Shown: piece after piece, positions 8,750-16,259 of the stretch
Layout: the number at the start of each line of letters is the position of its first letter
How positions within the stretch are numbered: the first letter of the stretch is position 1
Source of the DNA: Bacteroidota bacterium
GTDB lineage: Bacteria > Bacteroidota > Ignavibacteria > Ignavibacteriales > Melioribacteraceae
Length of the DNA: 32,423 bases
Reading direction: 5' to 3'
Assembly: GCA_024275455.1 (NCBI GenBank)
Contig: JAJRZB010000202.1
Coordinates: forward strand, 1 to 32,423
Program-made: the position numbers and the translations under genes
The notes under the pieces: generated by a model
The model's database searches: none
Seen by the model: the letters and a program-made list of their open reading frames with translations, nothing else
Told to the model about the DNA's origin: nothing

Positions 8750-9157
8750 CTACTTTCCTCTATATTCTATGTAGTTATTTTCTGTTTCTTTTATTTTTAT
8801 TGAGTACAATTTTCCAGAAGGGATTTTATCAACTAACTGTTTCCAAATACCCACAGCAAGATTTTCTGTTGTAGTTACAACCCCTTGTAAAAAATCAACA
8901 TCGGTATTTAAATTTCTATGATCAACTTTTTTAATTACATTCTCAATTATTATAGATTTAAGTTTTTTTAAATCAATTACATAACCGGTTTTGGGATTAA
9001 TTTCACCTCCAACAACAACTTCTAAAATATAATTGTGCCCATGGCTATTAGGACTATTACATTTACCAAATATTTCCTTATTTTCATCATCCGATAAACT
9101 ATCATTATGAAGTCGGTGAGATGCACTAAAAACTTCCCTTCTAGTAACATAAACCAT
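8750..9157 (-). CDS. 6-pyruvoyl-tetrahydropterin synthase (PTPS type)
   Basis: A 135-residue tetrahydropterin synthase fold protein. Zinc ligands are His14 (FSASH), His39 and His41 (NSHGHNY); the catalytic Cys33 sits five residues before HGH (KCNSPNSHGH). This C-x5-HGH spacing is that of animal PTPS, whereas queuosine QueD enzymes have C-x3-HGH. Further PTPS-like blocks are DHRNLNTDV (79-87), TTTENLAVGIW (95-105) and ETENN (124-128), which holds the pterin-anchoring Glu. Together with folE and the SDR this argues for biopterin synthesis rather than queuosine. A QueD or folate-bypass role is less likely but not excluded. Confidence 0.85.
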   Translation of the reverse strand: MVYVTRREVFSASHRLHNDSLSDDENKEIFGKCNSPNSHGHNYILEVVVGGEINPKTGYVIDLKKLKSIIIENVIKKVDHRNLNTDVDFLQGVVTTTENLAVGIWKQLVDKIPSGKLYSIKIKETENNYIEYRGK

Positions 9158-9158
9158 A

Positions 9159-9620
9159 TTAAATCTCTTTTAAATCATTGTACACTTGTTCAACATGTCC
9201 CTTAACTTTTACTTTGGGATAAATTTTTCTAACTATTCCTTTTTCATCAATCAATACTGTAGTTATTTCTACACCCATATATTTTCTTCCATACATACTT
9301 TTCTCTTTCCAAACACCATATTTTTCCAAAACTTTTTTATTTACATCACTTAACAAAACAAAAGGTAATTCAAATTTATCTGCAAACTTTTTATGACTTT
9401 CAACCGAATCGGGACTAATACCAATCACTACCGCTTTAGATTTTTTAAAGTTAGGGAAAGTATCTCTAAAATCACATGCTTCTGCCGTACATCCTGAAGT
9501 ATTATCCTTAGGATAAAAATATAAAATTACTTTTTTACCCAAGAATTCTTTTAATGTTCTTTTTTTATTTGTACTATCAGGTAAAGTTATTGCCGGTGCT
9601 TTTTTTCCTATTTGTAACAT
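9159..9620 (-). CDS. bcp: Peroxiredoxin, BCP/PrxQ type (thiol peroxidase)
   Basis: The track starts at 9650. AAAGG lies 6 bases before an internal ATG at 9618-9620, and starting there (MLQIGKKAPAITLPD) matches the usual ~153-residue BCP length. The peroxidatic Cys44 and resolving Cys49 are in the DNTSGCTAEAC motif (39-49), typical of the atypical two-Cys PrxQ branch. The enzyme reduces peroxides with thioredoxin in the cytoplasm. Its stop is one base from the PTPS start, so it leads the pterin operon. Tetrahydropterins oxidise readily, so a protective link is possible but speculative. Confidence 0.92.
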   Translation of the reverse strand: MLQIGKKAPAITLPDSTNKKRTLKEFLGKKVILYFYPKDNTSGCTAEACDFRDTFPNFKKSKAVVIGISPDSVESHKKFADKFELPFVLLSDVNKKVLEKYGVWKEKSMYGRKYMGVEITTVLIDEKGIVRKIYPKVKVKGHVEQVYNDLKEI

Positions 9621-9664
9621 GTTAAACCTTTCATTTATAATTAACAACATTTAAAACATAAAAA

Positions 9665-9712
9665 AAGAACGCAAAAATTCTTCTTAATAATTCGGGATAG
9701 TTATTGTGTTCT
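9665..9712 (-). promoter_or_regulatory. Possible leader hairpin before the bcp-pterin operon
   Basis: The arms AAGAACACAA and TTGCGTTCTT (minus strand, one mismatch) enclose a 28-nt loop and are followed by TTTTTTT, all 45-90 bases upstream of the bcp start. This could be an attenuator or a terminator of a short leader. The long loop makes it uncertain. Confidence 0.3.
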
Positions 9713-9827
9713 TCTCTTCTATTCTATTTATTATGCATTAACTTAATAGATTCTTAATCGATAATTACTTATAGCAAAATAGTTCAATATAATTTATTGA
9801 GATTAAAATAAATTGGGAGGACGGAAA

Positions 9828-10265
9828 ATGAAATATATTGTTTTCTTGCTGTTGATAAGTTTTACTTTTATGAATATTCAGGTATGCGGACAAAACGAAA
9901 AGTTAGTGGCAAATAACATTGTAAAAGAAAAACAATTTAAAAAAAATGAATTAACTGAAAAAAGCCTTAACCAAAAGAAAACTACAGAAATTGAAGAAGT
10001 AAAACCTCTCCACATAAAAACTTCTTTACAAGATTTACAAAATGCAAACTCCGGTATTAATTATTTTATAGAAAAAGATGGTTTTGTTACTCTCAAAATT
10101 TTTAACGATTCTGGTGAGGAAATAGCAAGTTTAATAAATAGAGAACAAAAATCCGGAGCATATTTTGTAAACTACAGTACGATAAATCTTAAAAGAGGAA
10201 TTTACACTTACAAATTAAGTGTAAACAATATTGAACAAACTCCTAAATTGTTGCTTGTAAAATAA
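9828..10265 (+). CDS. Small secreted protein with T9SS-type C-terminal domain
   Basis: The track starts at 9813, but GGGAGGA points to the ATG at 9828, giving 145 residues. A signal peptide (MKYIVFLLLISFTFMNIQVCGQ) is followed by a Lys/Glu-rich linker of about 50 residues without predicted fold. The last 60 residues (VTLKIFNDSGEEIASLI, then SGAYFVNY, LKRGIYTYKL and a final KLLLVK) match the pattern of type A type IX secretion C-terminal sorting domains, also seen as FlgD-like Ig repeats in Ignavibacteria. There is no cargo domain. It may be a minimal surface protein or a degraded remnant; the strong ribosome site favours expression. Confidence 0.75.
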   Translation: MKYIVFLLLISFTFMNIQVCGQNEKLVANNIVKEKQFKKNELTEKSLNQKKTTEIEEVKPLHIKTSLQDLQNANSGINYFIEKDGFVTLKIFNDSGEEIASLINREQKSGAYFVNYSTINLKRGIYTYKLSVNNIEQTPKLLLVK

Positions 10266-10281
10266 TTATAGGTTTTTAAGA

Positions 10282-10313
10282 CTGTCCTAATTAACTAAAA
10301 ATAATTAAGACAG
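10282..10313. terminator. Hairpin between convergent genes
   Basis: CTGTCCTAATTA and TAATTAAGACAG form a 12-bp stem with one mismatch on the plus strand (a T-G wobble on the minus strand). It lies between the stops at 10265 and 10323. There is no strong T-run on either side, so terminator function is probable only from position. Confidence 0.5.
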
Positions 10314-10322
10314 CCCAAAAGA

Positions 10323-10526
10323 TTATTTATTTAGTTTTCTTCCAATATTAAGAGTAACCTGAAACTCCACCTTATCTTCGTGTGTTACTCTTCCTCTGCT
10401 CTCAATAACTTCGAACCAAGAAACAGATTGTTCTGTATGAGCTTCCATAACAGCAGTTTTAATAGCATCTGCGGGGCTATCATAAGAAATCCCAACTCTT
10501 TTAATAATTTCAAAAGATTTGCTCAT
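10323..10526 (-). CDS. Dodecin family flavin-binding protein
   Basis: A 67-residue protein matching the dodecin family along its length: an N-terminal strand (SFEIIKRVGISYDS), a helix (PADAIKTAVMEAHTEQ), then VSWFEVIESRGRV with Trp37, the residue that stacks on the flavin in dodecins, and the last strand FQVTLNIGRKL. Dodecins form 12-mers that store or buffer flavins in the cytoplasm. AAAGGAAAAG precedes the ATG. It is divergent from the Fur-family gene, with about 137 bases between the starts. Confidence 0.92.
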   Translation of the reverse strand: MSKSFEIIKRVGISYDSPADAIKTAVMEAHTEQSVSWFEVIESRGRVTHEDKVEFQVTLNIGRKLNK

Positions 10527-10663
10527 TTACTTTTCCTTTCTTTTTTTGTTAGTTATTATGTTTAATAAAATTTAGTTAATTTATCATAAACATTAAAGAT
10601 AAATCTATTTTTTATATTAAATAACATGATAAAAATTATTTAACTATTTTTACAAAAAAAATA

Positions 10664-11119
10664 ATGGTTTTGAAAAAAGATACTGCACACGATCAATTTA
10701 CGAAATTCCTTAAACAAGGCAAACATAGAATTACTCCTGAAAGATTTGAGGTATTAGATTATGCTCTTGATTACAAGGGACACTTTGGAGCTGATGATTT
10801 ATACATCCAAATGAAAACTAAAAAATCTAATATCTCACGTGCAACAATTTATAACTCTCTTGAACTTTTAGTTAAATGCGGTCTATTAGCTAAACGAAAT
10901 TTTGGAGATGGTATTACCCGTTATGAGTCCAGTTACGAAAGACAGAATCACGACCACCTAATTTGTATCACATGTGGTAATATTATTGAGTTTACTTCTC
11001 AGGGAATTAAAGAGATTATTGATAATATTTGTGAAGAATTGGGTTTCGAAAATACAGGATACAGTTTTAATATTTTTGGAAAATGCAAAGATGAAAAATC
11101 TTGCGGACATAAAAAATAG
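10664..11119 (+). CDS. Fur-family metal-responsive repressor
   Basis: A 151-residue regulator. The winged-helix part (about 10-90) has RITPERFEVLDYAL and the recognition helix region SRATIYNSLELL. The dimerisation part has NHDHLICITCG (metal-site histidines 96 and 98; Cys101 and Cys104) and a C-terminal Cys pair 141/147 (KCKDEKSC), probably the structural zinc site, with wider spacing than the usual CxxC. Fur, Zur and PerR cannot be told apart from this. No clear Shine-Dalgarno is seen, only A-rich sequence before the ATG. A frameshifted MBL gene follows 17 bases later and may be cotranscribed. Confidence 0.9.
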   Translation: MVLKKDTAHDQFTKFLKQGKHRITPERFEVLDYALDYKGHFGADDLYIQMKTKKSNISRATIYNSLELLVKCGLLAKRNFGDGITRYESSYERQNHDHLICITCGNIIEFTSQGIKEIIDNICEELGFENTGYSFNIFGKCKDEKSCGHKK

Positions 11120-11136
11120 TTTAATAGAATCTTACT

Positions 11137-11858
11137 ATGAAAAAACAGTTCACACAAAAATATCCGCTCATTTGGAAGAAAAAAGATTTTTATATAAAAA
11201 TCTATTGTTCTATACCAAACATTGCAACCGGTATTATAATTACTACTAAGAAAGCCACATTTATTGTTGATCCGGGAGACGGTATTTTAAGGGATTTAAA
11301 TAAAGATTATTCTACAGCAGAAATACTAAATATTTCCGATATTTTCATATCACACGGACATCATGACCATGTTGGTGGAGTTTGGTCACTTTTGACTTAT
11401 TTATCGGTAATGAAAAAAAAATCACCTTTAACTATTTATTATCCTAAAGATTGTTTAGAAATTGAAAGTATATACAAAGCTTTTAAAGAAGTTTACGGAC
11501 ATGAGCTTACTTATATAATAAACTTAAAAAAATTGCAACCAGTAAAAGTTTTAGAAGAAAAGATATTGCAGTTAAACCCTTTAAGGTAAACCATAGGGAA
11601 CCAATTGAAGGTAGTAATAACTCTTTAGAAGTTCCTTCACTTGGGTATAAGTTCACTAATAATGGAAAAACTATATGCTACGGAGGTGATACGGCTTATT
11701 GCAATAATTTAGTAAAAATGGCCAAAGGCTCCGACTTAGCTATTATTGAAGCCGGTGCACAAAACGAAGAAGAAAGTGAACTACATATGACAATAAACCA
11801 AGCTATTGAAATTGGTAAAACAGCAAAAGAATATTTTTTGGTACATGTGCCGGAATAA
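11137..11858 (+). pseudogene. RNase Z-like metallo-beta-lactamase gene with a frameshift
   Basis: The first frame (11137-11589) gives FIVDPGDG and the zinc motif ISHGHHDHVGG, then stops. The -1 frame from about 11562 continues the same fold: NHREPIEG, VPSLGYKF, CYGGDTAYCNNLVKMAKGSD, LAIIEAG and the final LVHVPE, ending at the TAA at 11856-11858. Joined, it is about 239 residues, a complete RNase Z-like MBL protein. The second-half metal ligands (His, Asp and His) all lie after the break, so the first ORF alone cannot be active. The shift falls at GAAGAAAAGAT. A lost A, a sequencing error, or -1 slippage of Lys-tRNA on AAAAG would each restore ...EEKDIAVK.... Confidence 0.85.
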
Positions 11859-11894
11859 TATAATCTAAATGACTTATTGCTTATATCTCTACTG

Positions 11895-13145
11895 TTAAAG
11901 AGATTTTCCCTTATTTAACTTTTCCAATACTCTATCCCTAACGGAATAAAACTCAACCAGTTTTTTTTCGGAAACTGATTTTGATGAAGGAAATTTTTGA
12001 GTTAAGTAATTAACAAGCGAACCGTTTTTCCAAAACCTAAAATCTAAATGCGGTCCGGTTGATCTGCCGGTACTTCCAACATAACCAATTACATCACCTT
12101 GCTTAACCTTTGAACCAACTCTAATTCCTCTACCATATTTTGAAAGATGTAAATACCCTGAAGTATAAACACTATTATGTCTAATCTTAACCATCTTACC
12201 TGCAGCGCCATCTCTTCCCCTTTTAATAACAATTCCATCACCAACGGCTTGAATCGGGGTACCGATTGGTGCTGCAAAATCAATCCCTCTATGGGGCCTG
12301 AATACTCTTAAAATTGGGTGCCTTCGCTTATAAGAATATCCCGAGCTAATTCTGGTGTATCTTAAAGGAGCCTTCAAAAATTCCTTTTGAAGACTTTTCC
12401 CTTCTTCATCAAAATACTCTTCTTTATTATTATGTTTAAATAAAACTGCAAGAAACTTATTATTCTTATGTATAAATTCTGCTCCGAGAATATTACCGAA
12501 ACCGACATGCTCATTTTCTACATATTTTTCTTCATATAGAACATTAAAACTATCACCTTTTACAATTGTGTAAAAATCTATTTGCCAAGCAAAAACTTCC
12601 GAAAGCATTCCGGCCAGCAAGGGTGAAGCATTCATGTTTTCAAACGTTTGATAAAGTGAAGAATTTATGGAAGCTCTGATGTTTTTTTCGCGGATTGTTA
12701 CTTCTCTTTTTATAAGTTCAACATTTAACGAATCCCTTAAATCAATTTTCACATATTCTATTTTATTTTTTTCATAGATAAAAGCTTTAATTTCCTGCAA
12801 TGAGTCTTTGCTAAAATAAATTGCAAAAGTTTTTCCGGGCTGAATTTTTCTAAAGTCGAAAATCGGTTTAGCTTTATTAAAAATATTTGTAATTAAGTTA
12901 AAATCAACGTTCTGTTCAAGTAAAATATCTGATAAAGTTTTATTCTTTTTAACTTTATCTTCTACAACCTTAAAAGAATCAACAGCAAAGTTAAATTTAT
13001 CTAACTGAACTTTTGGTTTAATAACAGCTTTGTTATTTACTTTTGAATTGGTACAAGATGTTATACCAGCAAGCAGAACTGCAAAGAGTACAACCGGAAG
13101 TAGTTTAATAAAAGGGACAATTGATTTTTGTAAATTAATAATAAT
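11895..13145 (-). CDS. M23 peptidase lipoprotein with OapA/LysM-like domain
   Basis: The track starts at a TTG at 12800, but the frame is open for another 115 codons back to the stop of the moxR-like gene. That extension encodes a lipoprotein signal (VVLFAVLLAGITSC, lipobox ITSC) and an OapA/LysM-like domain (KNKTLSDILLEQ, IFDFRKIQPGKTF, FSKDSLQ) typical of Bacteroidota M23 proteins. No ATG, GTG or TTG exists in the extension; the likely start is one of three ATT codons at 13139-13145, right after the moxR stop with GGAAAA just upstream. The LytM domain has HRGIDFAAPIGTP and LHLSKYGRG, but HLD instead of HxH (GPHLDFRFW), a variation this lipoprotein group often shows. It probably acts on peptidoglycan in the periplasm. 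Confidence 0.8.
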   Translation of the reverse strand: MIINLQKSIVPFIKLLPVVLFAVLLAGITSCTNSKVNNKAVIKPKVQLDKFNFAVDSFKVVEDKVKKNKTLSDILLEQNVDFNLITNIFNKAKPIFDFRKIQPGKTFAIYFSKDSLQEIKAFIYEKNKIEYVKIDLRDSLNVELIKREVTIREKNIRASINSSLYQTFENMNASPLLAGMLSEVFAWQIDFYTIVKGDSFNVLYEEKYVENEHVGFGNILGAEFIHKNNKFLAVLFKHNNKEEYFDEEGKSLQKEFLKAPLRYTRISSGYSYKRRHPILRVFRPHRGIDFAAPIGTPIQAVGDGIVIKRGRDGAAGKMVKIRHNSVYTSGYLHLSKYGRGIRVGSKVKQGDVIGYVGSTGRSTGPHLDFRFWKNGSLVNYLTQKFPSSKSVSEKKLVEFYSVRDRVLEKLNKGKSL

Positions 13146-14138
13146 CTAACTTTTTCCAACTATTTTATTGATTATGTCAATACTGGTAATACCTTCAGCT
13201 TCGGCGTTAAAACTTGGTATAATTCTATGTCTTAAAACCGGAATTAAAGCTCTCTCAACATCAGCAATTTCCGGGGAATATCTGCCATCTATAATAGAGT
13301 AAGTTTTTGCCGCCATAATTAAATATTGAGAAGCTCTAGGACCAGCACCCCAGCTTATTAAATCAGTAATTTCAGAATTAATTCTATTATTACCGGGTCT
13401 GGTACTACTAACAATTTTAACTGCATGTTTAATCACATTATCGGCAACCGGTACTCTTCTAACCAAATTTTGATATTCAATAATTTTTTCGGCAGAAATT
13501 GTTTTGTTAACAATTCCGGTACTGCTCCCTGTTGTATTTTTAATTATTTCAACTTCCTCATCAAAACTTGGGTAATCTAACCACAGGTTAAACATAAATC
13601 TATCCAATTGTGCTTCAGGTAATGGATAAGTTCCTTCTTGCTCAATCGGGTTTTGTGTTGCTAACACGAAAAAAGGATCGGGCAAGGAATATTTGACTCC
13701 TGCAGCGGTTACGTTATGTTCCTGCATAGCTTCTAATAATGCGGCTTGAGTTTTAGGTGGTGTTCTGTTTATCTCATCAGCTAAAATAATATTAGCAAAA
13801 ATAGGACCTTTAATAAACCTAAAATCTCTTTTTTCTGTAGACGCATTTTCTTCTAATATTTCGGTTCCTGTTATATCACTCGGCATTAAATCAGGGGTAA
13901 ATTGGATTCTACTGAATTGTAAATCGAGCACTTCAGATATTGTTTTTATAAGTAGTGTTTTTGCCAAACCGGGAACACCAACCAACATACAATGACCGCG
14001 AGCCAAAAGAGAAGTTATTAAGTTTGTAATAATTTCATCTTGTCCGACTATTACTTTTGCAACTTCAGTTTTAATGGAATTAATTTCCTTCTGAAGTTCC
14101 TCAACTAACTCAACATCGATAACTTTGCTAATATTCAA
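13146..14138 (-). CDS. MoxR-family AAA+ ATPase
   Basis: A 330-residue AAA+ protein with Walker A GVPGLAKT (54-61), Walker B ILADEINR (118-125), a sensor region (LATQNPIEQEGTYPLPEAQLD) and the C-terminal lid. MoxR ATPases act as chaperones in maturation of envelope or enzyme complexes, usually with a DUF58/VWA partner. That partner is not adjacent here; the neighbours are periplasmic PPIases and an M23 peptidase. The start is TTG (14136-14138) after AGGAAG. The spacing of 9 bases from surA and the abutting M23 gene indicate one operon. Confidence 0.93.
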   Translation of the reverse strand: MNISKVIDVELVEELQKEINSIKTEVAKVIVGQDEIITNLITSLLARGHCMLVGVPGLAKTLLIKTISEVLDLQFSRIQFTPDLMPSDITGTEILEENASTEKRDFRFIKGPIFANIILADEINRTPPKTQAALLEAMQEHNVTAAGVKYSLPDPFFVLATQNPIEQEGTYPLPEAQLDRFMFNLWLDYPSFDEEVEIIKNTTGSSTGIVNKTISAEKIIEYQNLVRRVPVADNVIKHAVKIVSSTRPGNNRINSEITDLISWGAGPRASQYLIMAAKTYSIIDGRYSPEIADVERALIPVLRHRIIPSFNAEAEGITSIDIINKIVGKS

Positions 14139-14147
14139 AAGTACTTC

Positions 14148-15419
14148 CTATATTCTTACTTCCCAATAGATTTTTTGTTTGATTTCATCAATCCATGTGG
14201 CAAATAATTTTTCTCTCTTTTTAAATTCAGTAATTTTTTTTATTTCCTCATAATCAGTTTCTAAACTTGGTTTATGAGCAGGTGTTCTTTTTATAAGTTT
14301 TAAAATGTGAAATCCATATTCACCGTTGCCAACTTCAAGTCTTTTGGGAAATCCGACCTCCCCTTCATCAAGTTTATAAACTTGATCCAATAAGGACTTT
14401 TCCAACTGTCCAACTTCAAAAGTTCCCAGAACACCTCCGAATTTAGCAGTTTCCTTATCATCACTATATTTAGCGGCATAATATGCAAAATCATGCTTGC
14501 CTGCTAATATACTATCTCTGATTTCAGAAAGCTTTTCTATTGCATTTAGATCAGCGGCATCATCACTCTTAGGTTTAATAAGAATATGACGGGCATGAAT
14601 GGATTCACCTCGTCTATCTAATAATTCAATTATATGAAATCCAACAGGAGACTCAATTACATTAGAAATTTCACCTTTTTTTAATTTTAAAGCTGCTGCT
14701 TCAAATTCAGGATAAAAAACTCCTCTCTTAACAAATCCAAGGTCACCACCCTCTTTAGCACTTCCGGGATCGTCAGAATTCTTTTTCGCAAGTTCTGCAA
14801 AATCAGCCCCGTTTCTAATTGAATCCAATAAAGTCTGGGCAAAAGCTTTTGCTTTTTGTTTTAGTTTATCATTTGCTTTTGGGTTAATAAAAATATGAGC
14901 AATTTCAAATTTTTCTGAAATAAACCCTAACGAATCTGCATATTTATCAAAGAAATCCTTTACTTCTCTTCTAGTTACATCAACTTGTCCGAATTTTTGA
15001 TTTTTGAGCATTTCCGCCATAAGATTCTTTTTTGTATCTTCGCGCATTTCTCTTCTAATCTTCTCAGTACTCATTCCGTATGCTTTTTCAAGTCTGTCTT
15101 TTGAGCCATACTGCTGTGTATAATAATTGATTACTTGGTCTAATTGCCTATTAACATCATCATCTGAAACTTCAATAGAATCAAGTATAGCTTCTGCATA
15201 TAACAATTTATCTTCAATTAATTTATCAAGTAATTGCTTTTTAAGTTTAGGGTCATCCGGATTTAATTTTCTTTGTGCTGCACACATCGCTACTTGAAAA
15301 TCTAACTCGGATTGCAATATAACTTCATTATCAACTACCGCAACAATTTTATCAATAACGTCCTGACTAAAAACCAGTGAGATATTAAAAATAAAAAATA
15401 CAACTATAAATTTTCTCAT
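14148..15419 (-). CDS. surA: SurA-like periplasmic peptidyl-prolyl isomerase
   Basis: A 423-residue protein with a signal peptide (1-18), a SurA N-terminal helical chaperone domain (about 20-160: DKIVAVVDNEVILQSEL at its start) and two parvulin domains. The first is at about 165-265 (FEIAHIFI, GGDLGFVKRG, GFHIIELLDRRGE) and the second at about 273-375 (HARHILIKPKSDD, GGVLGTFEVGQL, YGFHILKLIKRTP). It is probably a chaperone for outer-membrane proteins crossing the periplasm. AAGGA precedes the ATG. It lies in a run of three parvulin-family genes, 9 bases after the middle one. Confidence 0.9.
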   Translation of the reverse strand: MRKFIVVFFIFNISLVFSQDVIDKIVAVVDNEVILQSELDFQVAMCAAQRKLNPDDPKLKKQLLDKLIEDKLLYAEAILDSIEVSDDDVNRQLDQVINYYTQQYGSKDRLEKAYGMSTEKIRREMREDTKKNLMAEMLKNQKFGQVDVTRREVKDFFDKYADSLGFISEKFEIAHIFINPKANDKLKQKAKAFAQTLLDSIRNGADFAELAKKNSDDPGSAKEGGDLGFVKRGVFYPEFEAAALKLKKGEISNVIESPVGFHIIELLDRRGESIHARHILIKPKSDDAADLNAIEKLSEIRDSILAGKHDFAYYAAKYSDDKETAKFGGVLGTFEVGQLEKSLLDQVYKLDEGEVGFPKRLEVGNGEYGFHILKLIKRTPAHKPSLETDYEEIKKITEFKKREKLFATWIDEIKQKIYWEVRI

Positions 15420-15428
15420 TAATATTCC

Positions 15429-16259
15429 TTAGTAAATCTTTACTTTTTTTTCTGTTATCAAGCTATCTATAAAAAACCTAACCAGCTCTTTTTGTTTGAG
15501 CATCAAATATCTTTCTCTTACTTTATCTTTTAAGTATTTGAATTTTGGGATACTGTTTTTATCAATTTTATCAATTTGTTGAACAACCACAAAATTGTTA
15601 AGTTCCGTTTTAATAACCGGACTTATTTCATTTAAGTATTGTCCTTTCAAAATCCGTGATAAAACTTTAGACTGTATATGAAAATCTTGATAAACCTTAT
15701 TAATCCCTATTTCAATTACTGAACTATCGTTTTTAAATAAATTAACAGCTTTATCCCAACCAATCTGAATGCCCTTATTTCTAAAGTTAATAGCTTTAGC
15801 TTCGTTATTAAACGAAATAATATTTACAACATAAATTTTAGAGCTATTTTTATAATCATTTTTCGTTTTTTTAAAAAATGATAATAATTCCTCATTACTA
15901 AAATTTATCTTTTTCTTCTTTAGAAATTCTCTAATTGCAATTACTGCCGCAAGTTCCTTTTTAGTATTACTCAAAACTTTGTAGTAGTTATCTTGATTTA
16001 ATAAATTCTGTTCTACTGCAACTTGATTTAGAACTTCTGTTTCAATCCAATTTTTGACAAACTCTTCTTTATATTTAGTAACATCCATGTTATCAGATAA
16101 AAAAGAATCTAGTTCTTTCTCATTCAATTTGGAATTACCAACTTGAGCAATCACAACTTCATTTTTTATATCATTTTTTTCACACGAAACTAAAATAAAA
16201 AAAACAATAGAGATAAGAAGTTTATGATTAATTCTTATATGCTTTGTCCAACTCTTCAT
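15429..16259 (-). CDS. SurA-N-like lipoprotein without a clear PPIase domain
   Basis: A 276-residue protein with a lipoprotein signal (ISIVFFILVSC, Cys26). The start of the mature part (VVIAQVGNSKLNEKELDSFL) matches the N-terminal domain of SurA/PpiC proteins, and the C-terminus (FKYLKDKVRERYLMLKQKEL) matches their final helix. The middle lacks the parvulin GGxLG and GFHIIK blocks, so catalysis is doubtful and a chaperone role is more likely. Its ATG overlaps the end of the upstream PPIase gene by 32 bases, implying coupled translation. Confidence 0.75.
   Translation of the reverse strand: MKSWTKHIRINHKLLISIVFFILVSCEKNDIKNEVVIAQVGNSKLNEKELDSFLSDNMDVTKYKEEFVKNWIETEVLNQVAVEQNLLNQDNYYKVLSNTKKELAAVIAIREFLKKKKINFSNEELLSFFKKTKNDYKNSSKIYVVNIISFNNEAKAINFRNKGIQIGWDKAVNLFKNDSSVIEIGINKVYQDFHIQSKVLSRILKGQYLNEISPVIKTELNNFVVVQQIDKIDKNSIPKFKYLKDKVRERYLMLKQKELVRFFIDSLITEKKVKIY

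Noticed and set aside
8750-9157. Queuosine QueD as the function of the tetrahydropterin synthase
   Set aside because: The Cys-to-HGH spacing and the DHRNL, TTENLAV and ETENN blocks match animal-type PTPS, and no queC or queE is adjacent; QueD remains a minor alternative.
10974-11249. Plus-strand ORF of 91 aa
   Set aside because: It overlaps the end of the Fur-family gene and the start of the MBL gene in another frame; it is a shadow of both.
12089-12283. Minus-strand ORF of 64 aa within the M23 gene, and a similar one at 14300-14494
   Set aside because: They are alternative frames inside well-supported genes (M23 and surA).
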